Source: Zygosaccharomyces rouxii (Eukaryota; Ascomycota; Saccharomycetes; Saccharomycetales; Saccharomycetaceae). From it: a stretch of DNA of 64,000 nt. Position numbers and translations under genes: made by a program. Location: the NCBI RefSeq assembly GCF_000026365.1, contig NC_012990.1, positions 1,050,667-1,114,666 of the forward strand. Direction: 5' to 3'. A model generated the notes under the pieces. That model ran no database searches, was not told the DNA's origin, and saw only the letters and a program-made list of their open reading frames with translations. Of the stretch, positions 50,697 through 59,333 are shown piece after piece. Positions within the stretch are counted from its first letter, which is position 1, and the number at the start of each line of letters is the position of its first letter.

Positions 50697-51023
50697 GCCA
50701 ATTTTCTGGGGCCGTCCTTCTTCATTCGGTTAATATCATTTTGGTTTCCTCTGACAATTTATAACAGCTAGGACATTTTATGCCACAAATTAATTTTCCA
50801 GAAATTTAATTAGAGTTTTCAAATTGACGTTTAAACTACCTGTCCACCTCTTTGTGTATTTTATCATTTTGACGCTTTCGAGTTTCTCCTGCATGGAATT
50901 GTCGCGCGGGGAGGAAACAATCAAGGGGCGGAACAGTCCGAGGTGAAAAATATATAAAGGGCGGTAATTTAGACACAAACTGACACTCGCGGCAGCAATG
51001 GTGTATTTAACCAACAAGACAAT
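50697..51023. promoter_or_regulatory. bidirectional promoter of X and Y, unit 1
   Basis: Toward Y there is TATATAAA at 50951-50958 and an AGGGG stress core at 50924-50928 beside a conserved GTCGCGCGGGG. Toward X there is a TATAAAT (minus strand, about 50757-50763). A nine-codon upstream frame (50998-51027) ends in a TGA that overlaps the Y start codon (ATGA). The same elements recur in unit 2. Confidence 0.6.
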
Positions 51024-51890
51024 ATGAGTGTGATCAGTGACGAAGGTGAAATGGATTTAGAGAAGTGTGTAGAGACGTATGAAGAGGAGGAAATAGAATT
51101 ACCAGAGGACAGTACTAGTGGAAAGTTGGTATACTTCCTTGTCCCATATTTCTTCGAGAAAACATGGATATCCGACATTGTCGCTTCCCTTTCAGCTGCA
51201 TATGGTGCATCATTGGTACGGTTAGCGTACTTTAGTCTGCGAGATTTTTATGATGTTTCTTTTGAAACAAAACTTTCAGACATATTTTCTCCCTTATGGA
51301 TGATCATTCATTACTTCCTATGCTTTACGTTTTCTTTTTGGAACTTCATCGACAATAGGAAAAAGGTTAAGATTGAGACCAAAGTGCTCCAACAATTATT
51401 GAAGGAAGTGGCTGAAATAGACCTGACCGGGGATCCAGTAGCTTGGCAAAGAATTGCATCTAGAGTTAATCACTTTTCTGAAGAGACAGGATATCGGTAT
51501 TCCCTTTTTTGCAGTGGGGAGCATTGTATGCACTTTTTTGTGAGAGAAATCGTAAAACCAATAGAATGTCAGACCTACGACATCCAATGTTATTGCGAAG
51601 GAGAAATGTACAGGAATTTTTGGAAAAATCCACCAAATAAGGTGCTAACTGAGAGAGCACTTGCGAATTATAACAAAAGCGTCGAGAATTTTGGTGAATT
51701 GTTACATACGGCAGAAAAAGATGGATGTAGAGATGATACTTTCGAGAAGTTTCATAGTATTTTCAACACCTCAATGTTTTACTTGGTGATAATAGAATTA
51801 GCGCTCACTGTGGTTATGATGCTGGCCTTCATTATCTCGATGATTTCTTATGCCATTTTTCGCTACCCCTCAATAGTATGTTTATCATAA
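51024..51890 (+). CDS. gene Y: single-DUP-domain membrane protein, unit 1
   Basis: The 288-residue protein has an acidic N-terminus (LEKCVETYEEEEIELPED) and two membrane spans (about 46-70 and 88-109). One DUP domain spans about 130-195 (DPVAWQRIASRVNHFSEETG, FCSGEHCMHFFVREIVKPI), and a third span lies near the C-terminus (about 252-278). The W-x-x-IA-x-x-(M/V)N and (F/C)xGxHCxxFF signatures link it to the DUP240/COS superfamily, although the C-terminal span is not typical of DUP240 proteins. Its paralog in unit 2 is about 79 percent identical. One S. cerevisiae DUP240 member (Ktd1) protects against K28 killer toxin, and Cos proteins aid endosomal sorting; whether Y does either is unknown. 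Confidence 0.75.
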   Translation: MSVISDEGEMDLEKCVETYEEEEIELPEDSTSGKLVYFLVPYFFEKTWISDIVASLSAAYGASLVRLAYFSLRDFYDVSFETKLSDIFSPLWMIIHYFLCFTFSFWNFIDNRKKVKIETKVLQQLLKEVAEIDLTGDPVAWQRIASRVNHFSEETGYRYSLFCSGEHCMHFFVREIVKPIECQTYDIQCYCEGEMYRNFWKNPPNKVLTERALANYNKSVENFGELLHTAEKDGCRDDTFEKFHSIFNTSMFYLVIIELALTVVMMLAFIISMISYAIFRYPSIVCLS

Positions 51891-52045
51891 GAGATAAAGC
51901 ATATTAAAAGCCGCCCCCTTCTTCGATGGCTATTGTAGGCTACTGTGGTGTGGCAGTCAAAAAACCTAGTTCTGAACAATAACTCTACTTTTTGCTTAAA
52001 ATTTTTAAAAACGATGTCCTGGAATTTCCGCGACCAAAGCAGATT

Positions 52046-52306
52046 TTATTGACAGATAATTGAGAGGTCGTCGTTAGCGGGTAAATTCTTAACGTTACAA
52101 GGCCATATCGATCTAATAAGAAAGAGTTTCGTACGCTCTGAACGCATTCGCAGCAATACCATCCAGGTCGTGGTAAAGTAACAATTGACCAGAGACAAGC
52201 GGCTAGAGTAATTTCTTAGTCCAACCACATCCTTATAGGAAACAAGAGTTTTAACTCTTTCAAAAATTCTTTCAGAAAAGCGAAAACATTGGCTGCCATC
52301 AAAAAA
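52046..52306 (-). pseudogene. DUP-family C-terminal fragment, unit 1
   Basis: Minus-strand reading gives DGSQCFRFSERIFERVKTL then a 60-codon open stretch ending ..LPANDDLSIICQ. The FDGxQCFxF start corresponds to the (F)FDGKHCLDCY motif of DUP domains. The 5' part of the gene is absent. The equivalent piece in unit 2 is at 56715-56980. Confidence 0.45.
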
Positions 52307-52845
52307 CTATCACGTTTACCTCCGCTACAGGTCTTTCTATTTTGTGTCTCTCTGATTCATTTCATAGCTGTTTGGTCTCATTGTCCCAAGTTCACATCTA
52401 GAACGGTAGTTATTATACTAGACAGAAATTTATTCTGTCTATTATGTCTACCTTTGGAAGCTTCATTGGAATGATGTCATCTTTAAAGGAACATATAATT
52501 ACCACTAAATGCAATGGAAGTCAATCTGGAGATAGTTATCGGAGAAAATCTCCACAGGTAATTACAGGGCTGAGTTCATACAAATGAGGATTTTTAATTA
52601 AACTTATGACCGTCAATACTGATTCTTTTGTTTATTTTTTATTTTTTATCCTTCTTTCCTGATTACTGTCCTTATAGATTAGCTTTGACCAAGAGGCAGT
52701 ATTTTTAGTTAGGAGAGCTACTCCACAGGAAATAAGTACTCCCAGGGACCATCGGTAGCAGTACGTGCGATGCCAACATATTTTGAGATACTATACGTTT
52801 TCACTCTCAGGTTGAGAGTAAAAAATCTGATTTATTTGTCTCTTC

Positions 52846-53902
52846 TTACTCTACATTTGGTTGTGTAAACTCAACAATTTCATTCAACTCGCAATATTCC
52901 CAAGAAACATTGCCAACGGAAAGAGGCTTAAAGCAAGTCTTGTAAAAGTCTAAACAATGCTTACCGTCGAAAAATATATTCCTAGAATGACTGCTATTTC
53001 CCTCCATCAAATATTGATTCATATACCTGGCTATTTGGTCCCATTTATTCAGTTCTTTTCCAGGACTAAATTTTGTTATGATCGCCAGAAATTTGATTGC
53101 TTGCATTGTATTCATCTTTGGATATGCCCAACTATGGTGAATCGTTGGAATATCTAGGACATATACTGGCAATATATGATATCAATTAAAGGAAAGAATG
53201 ATTTTAGGTCAAATGCAGTTATGATTTTTAACAGAGGCACAAACTGATACCAACAAACTAAGAATCTCATGAACAAATATCCTCGGTAAAAGAAGAATTT
53301 GTTTCTATGGGTATCTTTGGGCAGCTCAGAATTCATTGAGGATTTTGGTGAGCTGTCTTTCAATGATAATTCAAAATTTTCTTTTATTGATTGCAAATAT
53401 CACTTTGCTGAGTGAATCATGTCGGTTTCGGTAATATAATCAAAGTTCCCTTTGAGATATGGTCTTAAAACGTTATCTCTAAAATTAAGTTGAACCCGTT
53501 GACCATCATAGAAAAAGTAAGGTGTGTTCCAGATATGTTATTGATAAAGGAAATGATTCAATCTATTTGTACTTCCATCCCATTATTTGATATCCATTCC
53601 GGGATTCAATTCCAATACTTGCTGAACCAACAATGTCGTATTGGGATGCAATCTCGAATAGCAGAGCCATCCAAAGGGAAATATAAATGCAAATTCGAAA
53701 ACAACACGGCCAATCATGTAGAATACAGGAACATCTTGATAAGAAGCATCCATTGAAAATGCTACCCAGGCGATAGCGCAGAATGTACATGAGACCACAC
53801 TGGGGAAACAATGCTTCGACATTTCATAAAACATTCATTTCAAGCCATTCTAAAGAGGTCCCTGGGTAAGACAGGCTTTTGTGATTCTTTATCGGATTCC
53901 AT
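52846..53902 (-). pseudogene. COS/DUP380-like pseudogene, unit 2
   Basis: ATG 53902 opens MESDKESQKPVLPRDLFRMA and runs into TGA after 20 codons. The following sequence is shifted and resumes as MFYEMSKHCFPSVVS. The first DUP region is broken by further lesions (53550-53600), while the second is open (LNKWDQIARYMNQYLMEGNS, FFDGKHCLDFYKT; 52846-53172). The early TGA is shared with the copy at 57477, so it predates their separation. Confidence 0.85.
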
Positions 53903-54244
53903 GTTTGTTCTTTTCTATACCCCTGTCATTCTATGTTGCAAGTACCTTCCTGAGTTGCTATGAGAAACGAGATCAGATTTTTATCGTCATCGGAGGAGCG
54001 AAATGGGGAGGATTACAGAAAAAGAAACTCCTGATAACAATGGATAACAATCGATGCAAGTCCGAACAAAGTTCATGTTACCTATACATATACACCTTTC
54101 TAATGTCCTTCTCGCTTGAAAGTAGAAATATATAAGAAAATGGTATTCCTGGCAAAAGTAAAATATTCCATAAGATGAGGAGCCTTTTGGGCACTTATTC
54201 GGCGCTTCCATGGCCATTGGCTTAATCAGAAACAGATCATATTC

Positions 54245-54303
54245 TACTGTTTGTACCATATTGTGGGCTCTTTACAACCTCCATTTCAACTGAACCACTG
54301 CTG
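54245..54303 (+). pseudogene. GTT1 scrap in unit 2
   Basis: TACTGTTTGTACCATATTGTGGG... aligns with the same GTT1 segment (34562-34620) as the unit 1 scrap, with more differences and a one-base deletion. Confidence 0.5.
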
Positions 54304-54649
54304 AAAACTTGATGTCGTTTGCACCTGACATGGGAAGCTTTGACAGTTTCTTACCCCTGTGTTCGTGAAGCAATTCTGCCCTATTCGCACAAACGTTCAG
54401 TTTATAAGAGTACGACCTTGCTTCTTTAAGCTTGTATACGTGGCTGAACTAACGTCGTGATCACTTCTATCGGTACCTCATGAATTTATTCAACTTGATG
54501 GTTATATACGATCTATCTATCGAAAACTGACTAGCATTTACACCTGAACATAACCCACATATGATAAGCCGGCAATACTGTAAGCTCAATCCCATCCCAG
54601 TGGCATGCTTATATAATCAGGATTTTATAGCAAGGTGTGAATTAGAAAC

Positions 54650-55348
54650 TCACGCCGAGTCACCCGCTACCGATCCTGGCCTTTTCTTTCTTTTCACGAT
54701 CAGGATAATATTTCCTAGAAGATAAAAAATAAAACTGAGAATCCCCAATACAAAGATTCTATACTTCTGTCCACCCTTGATGCATTGATAAATGAGCCCG
54801 GCAATCTCAAAAACAGTCAAGAGAAGCTCTCTGATTCCCGGGTCTGCGAAATATCCGAGCAAGCTCTTCTCCTCAATCTCAAATGTGCTTAAAAGCAATG
54901 TATCGACATCATCCAAGTATCGTATGCAATAGGGAATAGCAGTAAATAGTGGATTGGCATACACAAAAACATGTATACTATTATTTTTGTCCCCATATAA
55001 AAAACCGGCGATACTGTATCCTGTCAAAAACCAAGGGTAAAAGAAGAGACAGAAGCTGCCTGCACACCTTATTACGCTTTTTAATTTATCTAACCTCTCA
55101 ATTTTTAGTACTTCTTTTGCATGCTTAAACCCTCTTTTGGAAAACAATGGATTGCGGAACAAGCGAGCGGCTAATTTGATCCCGTATGTTCTAGAGCCAG
55201 TACCGCTGTTCTCGCTTCCTTGCTGATCAGAGATACTGTTGCCTCTTTGCGGTGAGGGGGGGTTGTGTTGTCCGCGAGGACTGTTCTCTCTTCCACCACG
55301 CTTGTGGCTCTCGCTGGCCTTACTCTTACTCTTCTTTTTGTTGGACAT
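54650..55348 (-). CDS. gene X': orphan four-span membrane protein, unit 2
   Basis: The 232-residue paralog of X has the same layout: MSNKKKSKSKASESHKRGG basic start, RLFRNPLFSKRGFKHAKE, four hydrophobic spans and a basic end KRKKRPG. It is one lysine codon shorter at the N-terminus. Conserved anchors are GYSIAGFL, PLFTA(V/I)PYCI and FADPGIRELLLTVFEI. The segment after HAKE (EVLKIERLDKLKS..) is almost unrelated to that of X although the flanks match, so substitution or exchange is concentrated there. No family is recognised. Confidence 0.7.
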   Translation of the reverse strand: MSNKKKSKSKASESHKRGGRENSPRGQHNPPSPQRGNSISDQQGSENSGTGSRTYGIKLAARLFRNPLFSKRGFKHAKEVLKIERLDKLKSVIRCAGSFCLFFYPWFLTGYSIAGFLYGDKNNSIHVFVYANPLFTAIPYCIRYLDDVDTLLLSTFEIEEKSLLGYFADPGIRELLLTVFEIAGLIYQCIKGGQKYRIFVLGILSFIFYLLGNIILIVKRKKRPGSVAGDSA

Positions 55349-55669
55349 GCCAATTTTCTGTGGCCGTTCTTCTTCATGCCGTTAATATCATGTTTTGATT
55401 TCCTCTGACAATTTATAACAGCTAGGACATTTTACGCCACAAAGTAATTAATTAAAGAGTTTCCAAATTGACCTTCAAATTACCTGTCCACCTCTTTGTG
55501 TCAATTTTATCATTTTGACGCTTTCGAGTTTCTTCTGCATGGAATAGTCGCGCGGGGAAGAAATAATTAAGGGGCGGAACAGTCTGGGGTGAAAAATATA
55601 TAAAAGGCGGCAATTCAGACACAAACTGATATTCGCAACAGCGATGATGTGTTTAGCCAAAGCAGTAAG
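55349..55669. promoter_or_regulatory. bidirectional promoter of X' and Y', unit 2
   Basis: TATATAAA at 55597-55604 and AGGGG at 55570-55574 are kept relative to unit 1. A nine-codon upstream frame from 55644 ends in a TGA at 55671-55673 overlapping the Y' ATG, again as ATGA. Confidence 0.6.
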
Positions 55670-56530
55670 ATGAGTATGATAAGTGACGACAGTGAAACGG
55701 ATTTAGAGAAGTGTGTGCAGACGTATGAAGAGGAGGAAATAGAATTGCCAGAGGACAGTTCTGGTGGAAAATTGACATACTTCCTTGCTCCATATTTCTT
55801 CGAGAAAACATGGATATCCAACATTATCCTTTCTCTTTTAGGTGCATATGCTTCATCATGCGCACCGTTGGCGTACTTTTGTCTGCGAGACTTTTATGAT
55901 AATAAAATTGAAACAAAACTTTCAGACCTATTTTCTCCTTTATGGATGATCATTCATTATTTCCTATGCTTTACTTTTTCTTTTTTGAACTTCATCTACG
56001 ATAGGAAGAAAGTTGATATTGAGACAAAAGCGCTCCGAAAGTTATTGAAGGAAGTGGCTCAGGTGGATCTAACAGGGGATCCAGTAGCTTGGCGGAGAAT
56101 TGCATCTAGAGTTAATCACTTTTCTGAAGAGGGGGGACATCATTATTCCGTTTTTTACAGTGGAGAGCATTGTATGCGCTTTTTTGTGAGAGAAATCGTA
56201 AAACCAATAGAGCGTCAGACCTACGATATCCGATGTTATTTTGATGGAGAAATATGCAGCAATTTTTGGAAAAATCCACCAAATAAGGTGTTAGCCGAGA
56301 GAGCACTTGCGAATTATAACAAGAGCTTTGAGAACTTTGGTGGATTATCACATACGGCAGAAAAAGATGGATGTAGAGATGGTATTTTCGAGAAGTATCG
56401 CAATATTTTCAACATCTCAATGTTTTACTTCATGATAATAGAAACAGTGTCCTTTGTGGTTATGATCATGGCCTTCATTATCTCGATGATTTCTTGTGCC
56501 ATTTTTAATTTATTCGCTACCGCTCAATAG
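55670..56530 (+). CDS. gene Y': single-DUP-domain membrane protein, unit 2
   Basis: The 286-residue paralog of Y has two spans near residues 46-70 and 88-109, a DUP domain (DPVAWRRIASRVNHFSEEGG, YSGEHCMRFFVREIVKPI) and a C-terminal span (FYFMIIETVSFVVMIMAFII). The open frame extends seven codons upstream from a GTG; the ATG at 55670 aligns with the Y start. In the first 66 codons I count 19 replacement and 5 silent codon differences from Y. The last ten residues differ because of altered sequence just before the stop. Confidence 0.75.
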   Translation: MSMISDDSETDLEKCVQTYEEEEIELPEDSSGGKLTYFLAPYFFEKTWISNIILSLLGAYASSCAPLAYFCLRDFYDNKIETKLSDLFSPLWMIIHYFLCFTFSFLNFIYDRKKVDIETKALRKLLKEVAQVDLTGDPVAWRRIASRVNHFSEEGGHHYSVFYSGEHCMRFFVREIVKPIERQTYDIRCYFDGEICSNFWKNPPNKVLAERALANYNKSFENFGGLSHTAEKDGCRDGIFEKYRNIFNISMFYFMIIETVSFVVMIMAFIISMISCAIFNLFATAQ

Positions 56531-56714
56531 TATGTTTTTCATAGGAGATTAAAAGCACATTAAGAGCTAGTCCCTTCTTCGATGTCTATTGTAGGCTTCT
56601 GTGGTATGGCAGTCTAAAAACCTCGTTCTCGTTCTGAACAATGGATCTATCTTTTGATTAGAACTTCTCAAACCAATGTCTTTAAATACCCATGACCAAA
56701 GCAAAGTTTATTGA

Positions 56715-56980
56715 TTTAGAATTGAGAGGTAGTCGTTAGCCGGTAAATTCTTTATGTTCCAAGGCCACATTTATTTAATCAGAAGGAGGTTCGCACGCTC
56801 TGAACACATCCGCAGCAATACAGCCCAGGTCACGGTATAGTAACCATTGGCCAGAGAAAGGCGGCTCGAGCAGCTTCTCAAATAAACCATGTCCTTATCG
56901 TAAGCAAAAGCTTCTAATCTCTCAAAAAAGCAAAAAACTTGGTTGCCGTCGAAAAAAATATCACGTCTACCCCGTCGTTG
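56715..56980 (-). pseudogene. DUP-family C-terminal fragment, unit 2
   Basis: Minus-strand reading gives IFFDGNQVFCFFERLEAFAY then SSRLSLANGYYTVTWAVLLR, closely matching the fragment in unit 1, with a premature stop. Confidence 0.45.
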
Positions 56981-57307
56981 GCATTTCTATTTCTTAAATG
57001 CTGATTCGTTCTCATAGCTGTTTGATCTCATTGTCCCAAGTTCACACCTGGAACAGCAGTTATTATAATAGACAAAAATTTTATTCTGTCGATTACACCT
57101 ACCTTTGGAAGCTTCATTGGAGTGCTATAATCTTTGGAGGAACATAAAATCACCACTAAATGCCATGGACTTCAATCTGGAGATGGATATGAAAAACTTT
57201 TGACAAGTAATTACAGGGGTGAGTTCATACACATAAGGATTTTAATTAAACTTAGGACCGTCAATTCTAACTCTTATTTTTCTTTTTTCCTGATTACTGT
57301 CCTTATA

Positions 57308-58680
57308 GATAATCTTTGGCCAAGAGGCAACAAACTTAGTTAGGAGAATTACTCCACAGGAAATAAGTACTCCCAAGGACCATCAGTTGCATTACCTGTG
57401 ATGCTAACATATTTTGTGATACTATACAGTGCCACTCTCAGGTTGTGAGTAAAAAACACGATGTATTTTTCTCTCTTTACTCTACTCTTCTTTTTGTAAA
57501 CTCCACAATTTCCTTCAACTCTCCATAAACTAAGCTGTTTCCAACGGAAAGTGGTTTAAAGCAAGCTTGGTAACAGTCTAAACAGTGCTTACCGTCGAAA
57601 AATTTATTATTAGGAAGATGTTTATATTCCTCAGACAAATATTGATTCATATACCTGGCTATTTGGTCCCATTTATCCAGTTCTTCTCCAGGACTAACTT
57701 TTGTTATGATTGCCAAAAATTTTATTCCTTGCATTATACCCATCTCTGGATATACCAACCAATAGAAGCTCCAGTTGTCTCTTGAGAAAATTTGATCCCA
57801 AAATATGCAACAAAACAAACTAAAAAATGATTTCTGAAAAAGTCCCATTACGATCCCCAACAAAATTTGATATTGACGCCGCAAAAATATGATTCCCATG
57901 AACAAATGTCGCGAGTGAAGCATAGATTTGTTTCTGTAGGTGTCCCTGGGTAGTTCAGAATTTAGAAAGGATTCTGGCAAATTGTCCTTTAATGATAGTT
58001 TAAAATTTTCATTTATTGATTGTAGGTAAAACTTTGCTGATTGTATCTTGTCCTTATCGGAAATATCTTCAAATTTCCCTTCGAGATATGGCCTTAAAAC
58101 ATTATCTCTGAATGCAAGTTGACCCTGTTGACCATCATAAAAAAAGTAAGGTGTGTTCCAGATATGTTCTTGGTAAAAGGAAGAGTTTAATCTATTCGCA
58201 ATTTCGTCCCATTTCTCGATATCAAGACCAGGATTCGATTTTAACACCTGCTGAACCAACAATGTCGTATCGGGATGCGATTTCGAATAATAAAGCCATC
58301 CAAAGGGAAATATAAATGCAAATTCGAAAACAACACGGCCAATCATGTAGAATCCAGGGACATTTTGATAAGAAGCATCCATTGAAAATGCTACCCAGGC
58401 GATGACGCAGAATGTACATGAGACCACACTGGGGAAACAATGCTTCGACATTTCATAAAACATTCATTTCAAGCCATTCTAAAGAGATCCTTGGGTAAGA
58501 CAGGCTTTTGAGATTTCTTATTGGATTCCATGTTTGTTCATTTTATACCTCTGTTGTTCCATGTTGTGAGTACGTTCCTGAGTTGCTATGAGAGATGAGA
58601 TCAGATTTTTATCGTCATCGGAGCAACATGACGAAAATTGCAGAAAAAAAGATTCCTGATAACAATCGATAACAATGGAA
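57308..58680. repeat. partial third copy of the subtelomeric unit
   Basis: Similarity to units 1 and 2 starts at GATAATCTTTGG and continues through the COS-like gene and its 5' flank. It is lost just after CTCCTGATAACAATCG-like sequence near 58650-58680. The X-Y pair is absent from this copy. Confidence 0.75.
57477..58463 (-). CDS. COS/DUP380-like membrane protein, longest surviving copy
   Basis: The 328-residue frame contains membrane spans near the N-terminus (VSCTFCVIAWVAFSMDA and VVFEFAFIFPFGWLYY) and a first DUP domain (EKWDEIANRLNSSFYQEHIW, TPYFFYDG). A middle hydrophobic pair and a second DUP domain (DKWDQIARYMNQYLSEE, FFDGKHCLDCYQAC) follow. S. cerevisiae Cos proteins have about 380 residues with the same two-domain plan. 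The family start ATG lies at 58531 (MESNKKSQKPVLPKDLFRMA) but that frame hits TGA after 20 codons. Translation would therefore have to begin at 58463 and lose about 25 residues. It may be expressed in this form or be an early pseudogene. Confidence 0.65.
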   Translation of the reverse strand: MFYEMSKHCFPSVVSCTFCVIAWVAFSMDASYQNVPGFYMIGRVVFEFAFIFPFGWLYYSKSHPDTTLLVQQVLKSNPGLDIEKWDEIANRLNSSFYQEHIWNTPYFFYDGQQGQLAFRDNVLRPYLEGKFEDISDKDKIQSAKFYLQSINENFKLSLKDNLPESFLNSELPRDTYRNKSMLHSRHLFMGIIFLRRQYQILLGIVMGLFQKSFFSLFCCIFWDQIFSRDNWSFYWLVYPEMGIMQGIKFLAIITKVSPGEELDKWDQIARYMNQYLSEEYKHLPNNKFFDGKHCLDCYQACFKPLSVGNSLVYGELKEIVEFTKRRVE

Positions 58681-58689
58681 TAGATAAAA

Positions 58690-59333
58690 CTGTTCAAGAA
58701 TCCAAGAAGAACATTGCATGTCAATACCCTTGGGACAGATTTATGGGACATATTATACCCCGTATCTGTCGACTGCTTGTTTGCCGGATCGATCCCAGCA
58801 ACTTTCCAGCGCCTATTAAGCAGCCTCGAGTAAATTTGATTGCTGATGACCAGTGGGTTCTATTATCGAACTCATGGAAAATTGTTTTTGCCGCTGGCCA
58901 CAGAACGTCATGGTTGAAGCTGCTGCTGAATGTAGAATCAATTAATTTTATGCTATAGGAAAACACGGAAGCAACAATACCCAAAGTTAGAGGTGACTGG
59001 AAGCTATTTACCAAGGCAACCTGCGAACGCGGTAGAAATATTCAGTATTTGATAAGCGAGGAAGACATGTGAAGCTGGTATCGTGGCTATATCAACGAGT
59101 TTGCCCCAAGAGTGCTTAACGAGAGGGAATTAAATACACCAGAGGTGGTAAAGACAACACCAGCATAATTACTTAGTCCAGTATCCGATTTTTTTTCGAC
59201 CTAGGCTGCTGCACTTCGTTTCTAGCATTGCAGTACCTTTCCAACTGTTTTACCTCGGTTTCAGGGGAATCTTGGTTCGTCAATTTCAACACTTTTCTTT
59301 TGTATCGGCTCCCAGAGTAACTTTAAAGTCCAG
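58690..59333. other. decayed coding DNA of unknown origin
   Basis: On the plus strand (58690-59168) broken frames read ACQYPWDRFMGHIIPRICR, HRTSWLKLLLNVESINFML and, after a stop, RGDWKLFTKATCERGRN and YINEFAPRVLNERELN. On the minus strand, a 49-codon stretch (about 59184-59333) reads KRKVLKLTNQDSPETEVKQL..., ending at a stop. Both have protein-like composition but match nothing I recognise. Confidence 0.35.

Larger units (their letters stand above)
47991..52676. repeat. subtelomeric tandem unit 1 (about 4.69 kb)
   Basis: The unit can be aligned along nearly its whole length with 52677-57307 (offset about 4.63-4.69 kb). Order: COS-like pseudogene (-), GTT1 scrap, gene X (-), gene Y (+), DUP fragment (-), VPS10 scrap. 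Boundaries are approximate and placed at a shared GATTA(G/T)CTTT... start. Confidence 0.85.
52677..57307. repeat. subtelomeric tandem unit 2 (about 4.63 kb)
   Basis: Same order of parts as unit 1: COS-like pseudogene (-), GTT1 scrap, X' (-), Y' (+), DUP fragment (-), VPS10 scrap. It is followed directly by a partial third copy. Confidence 0.85.
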
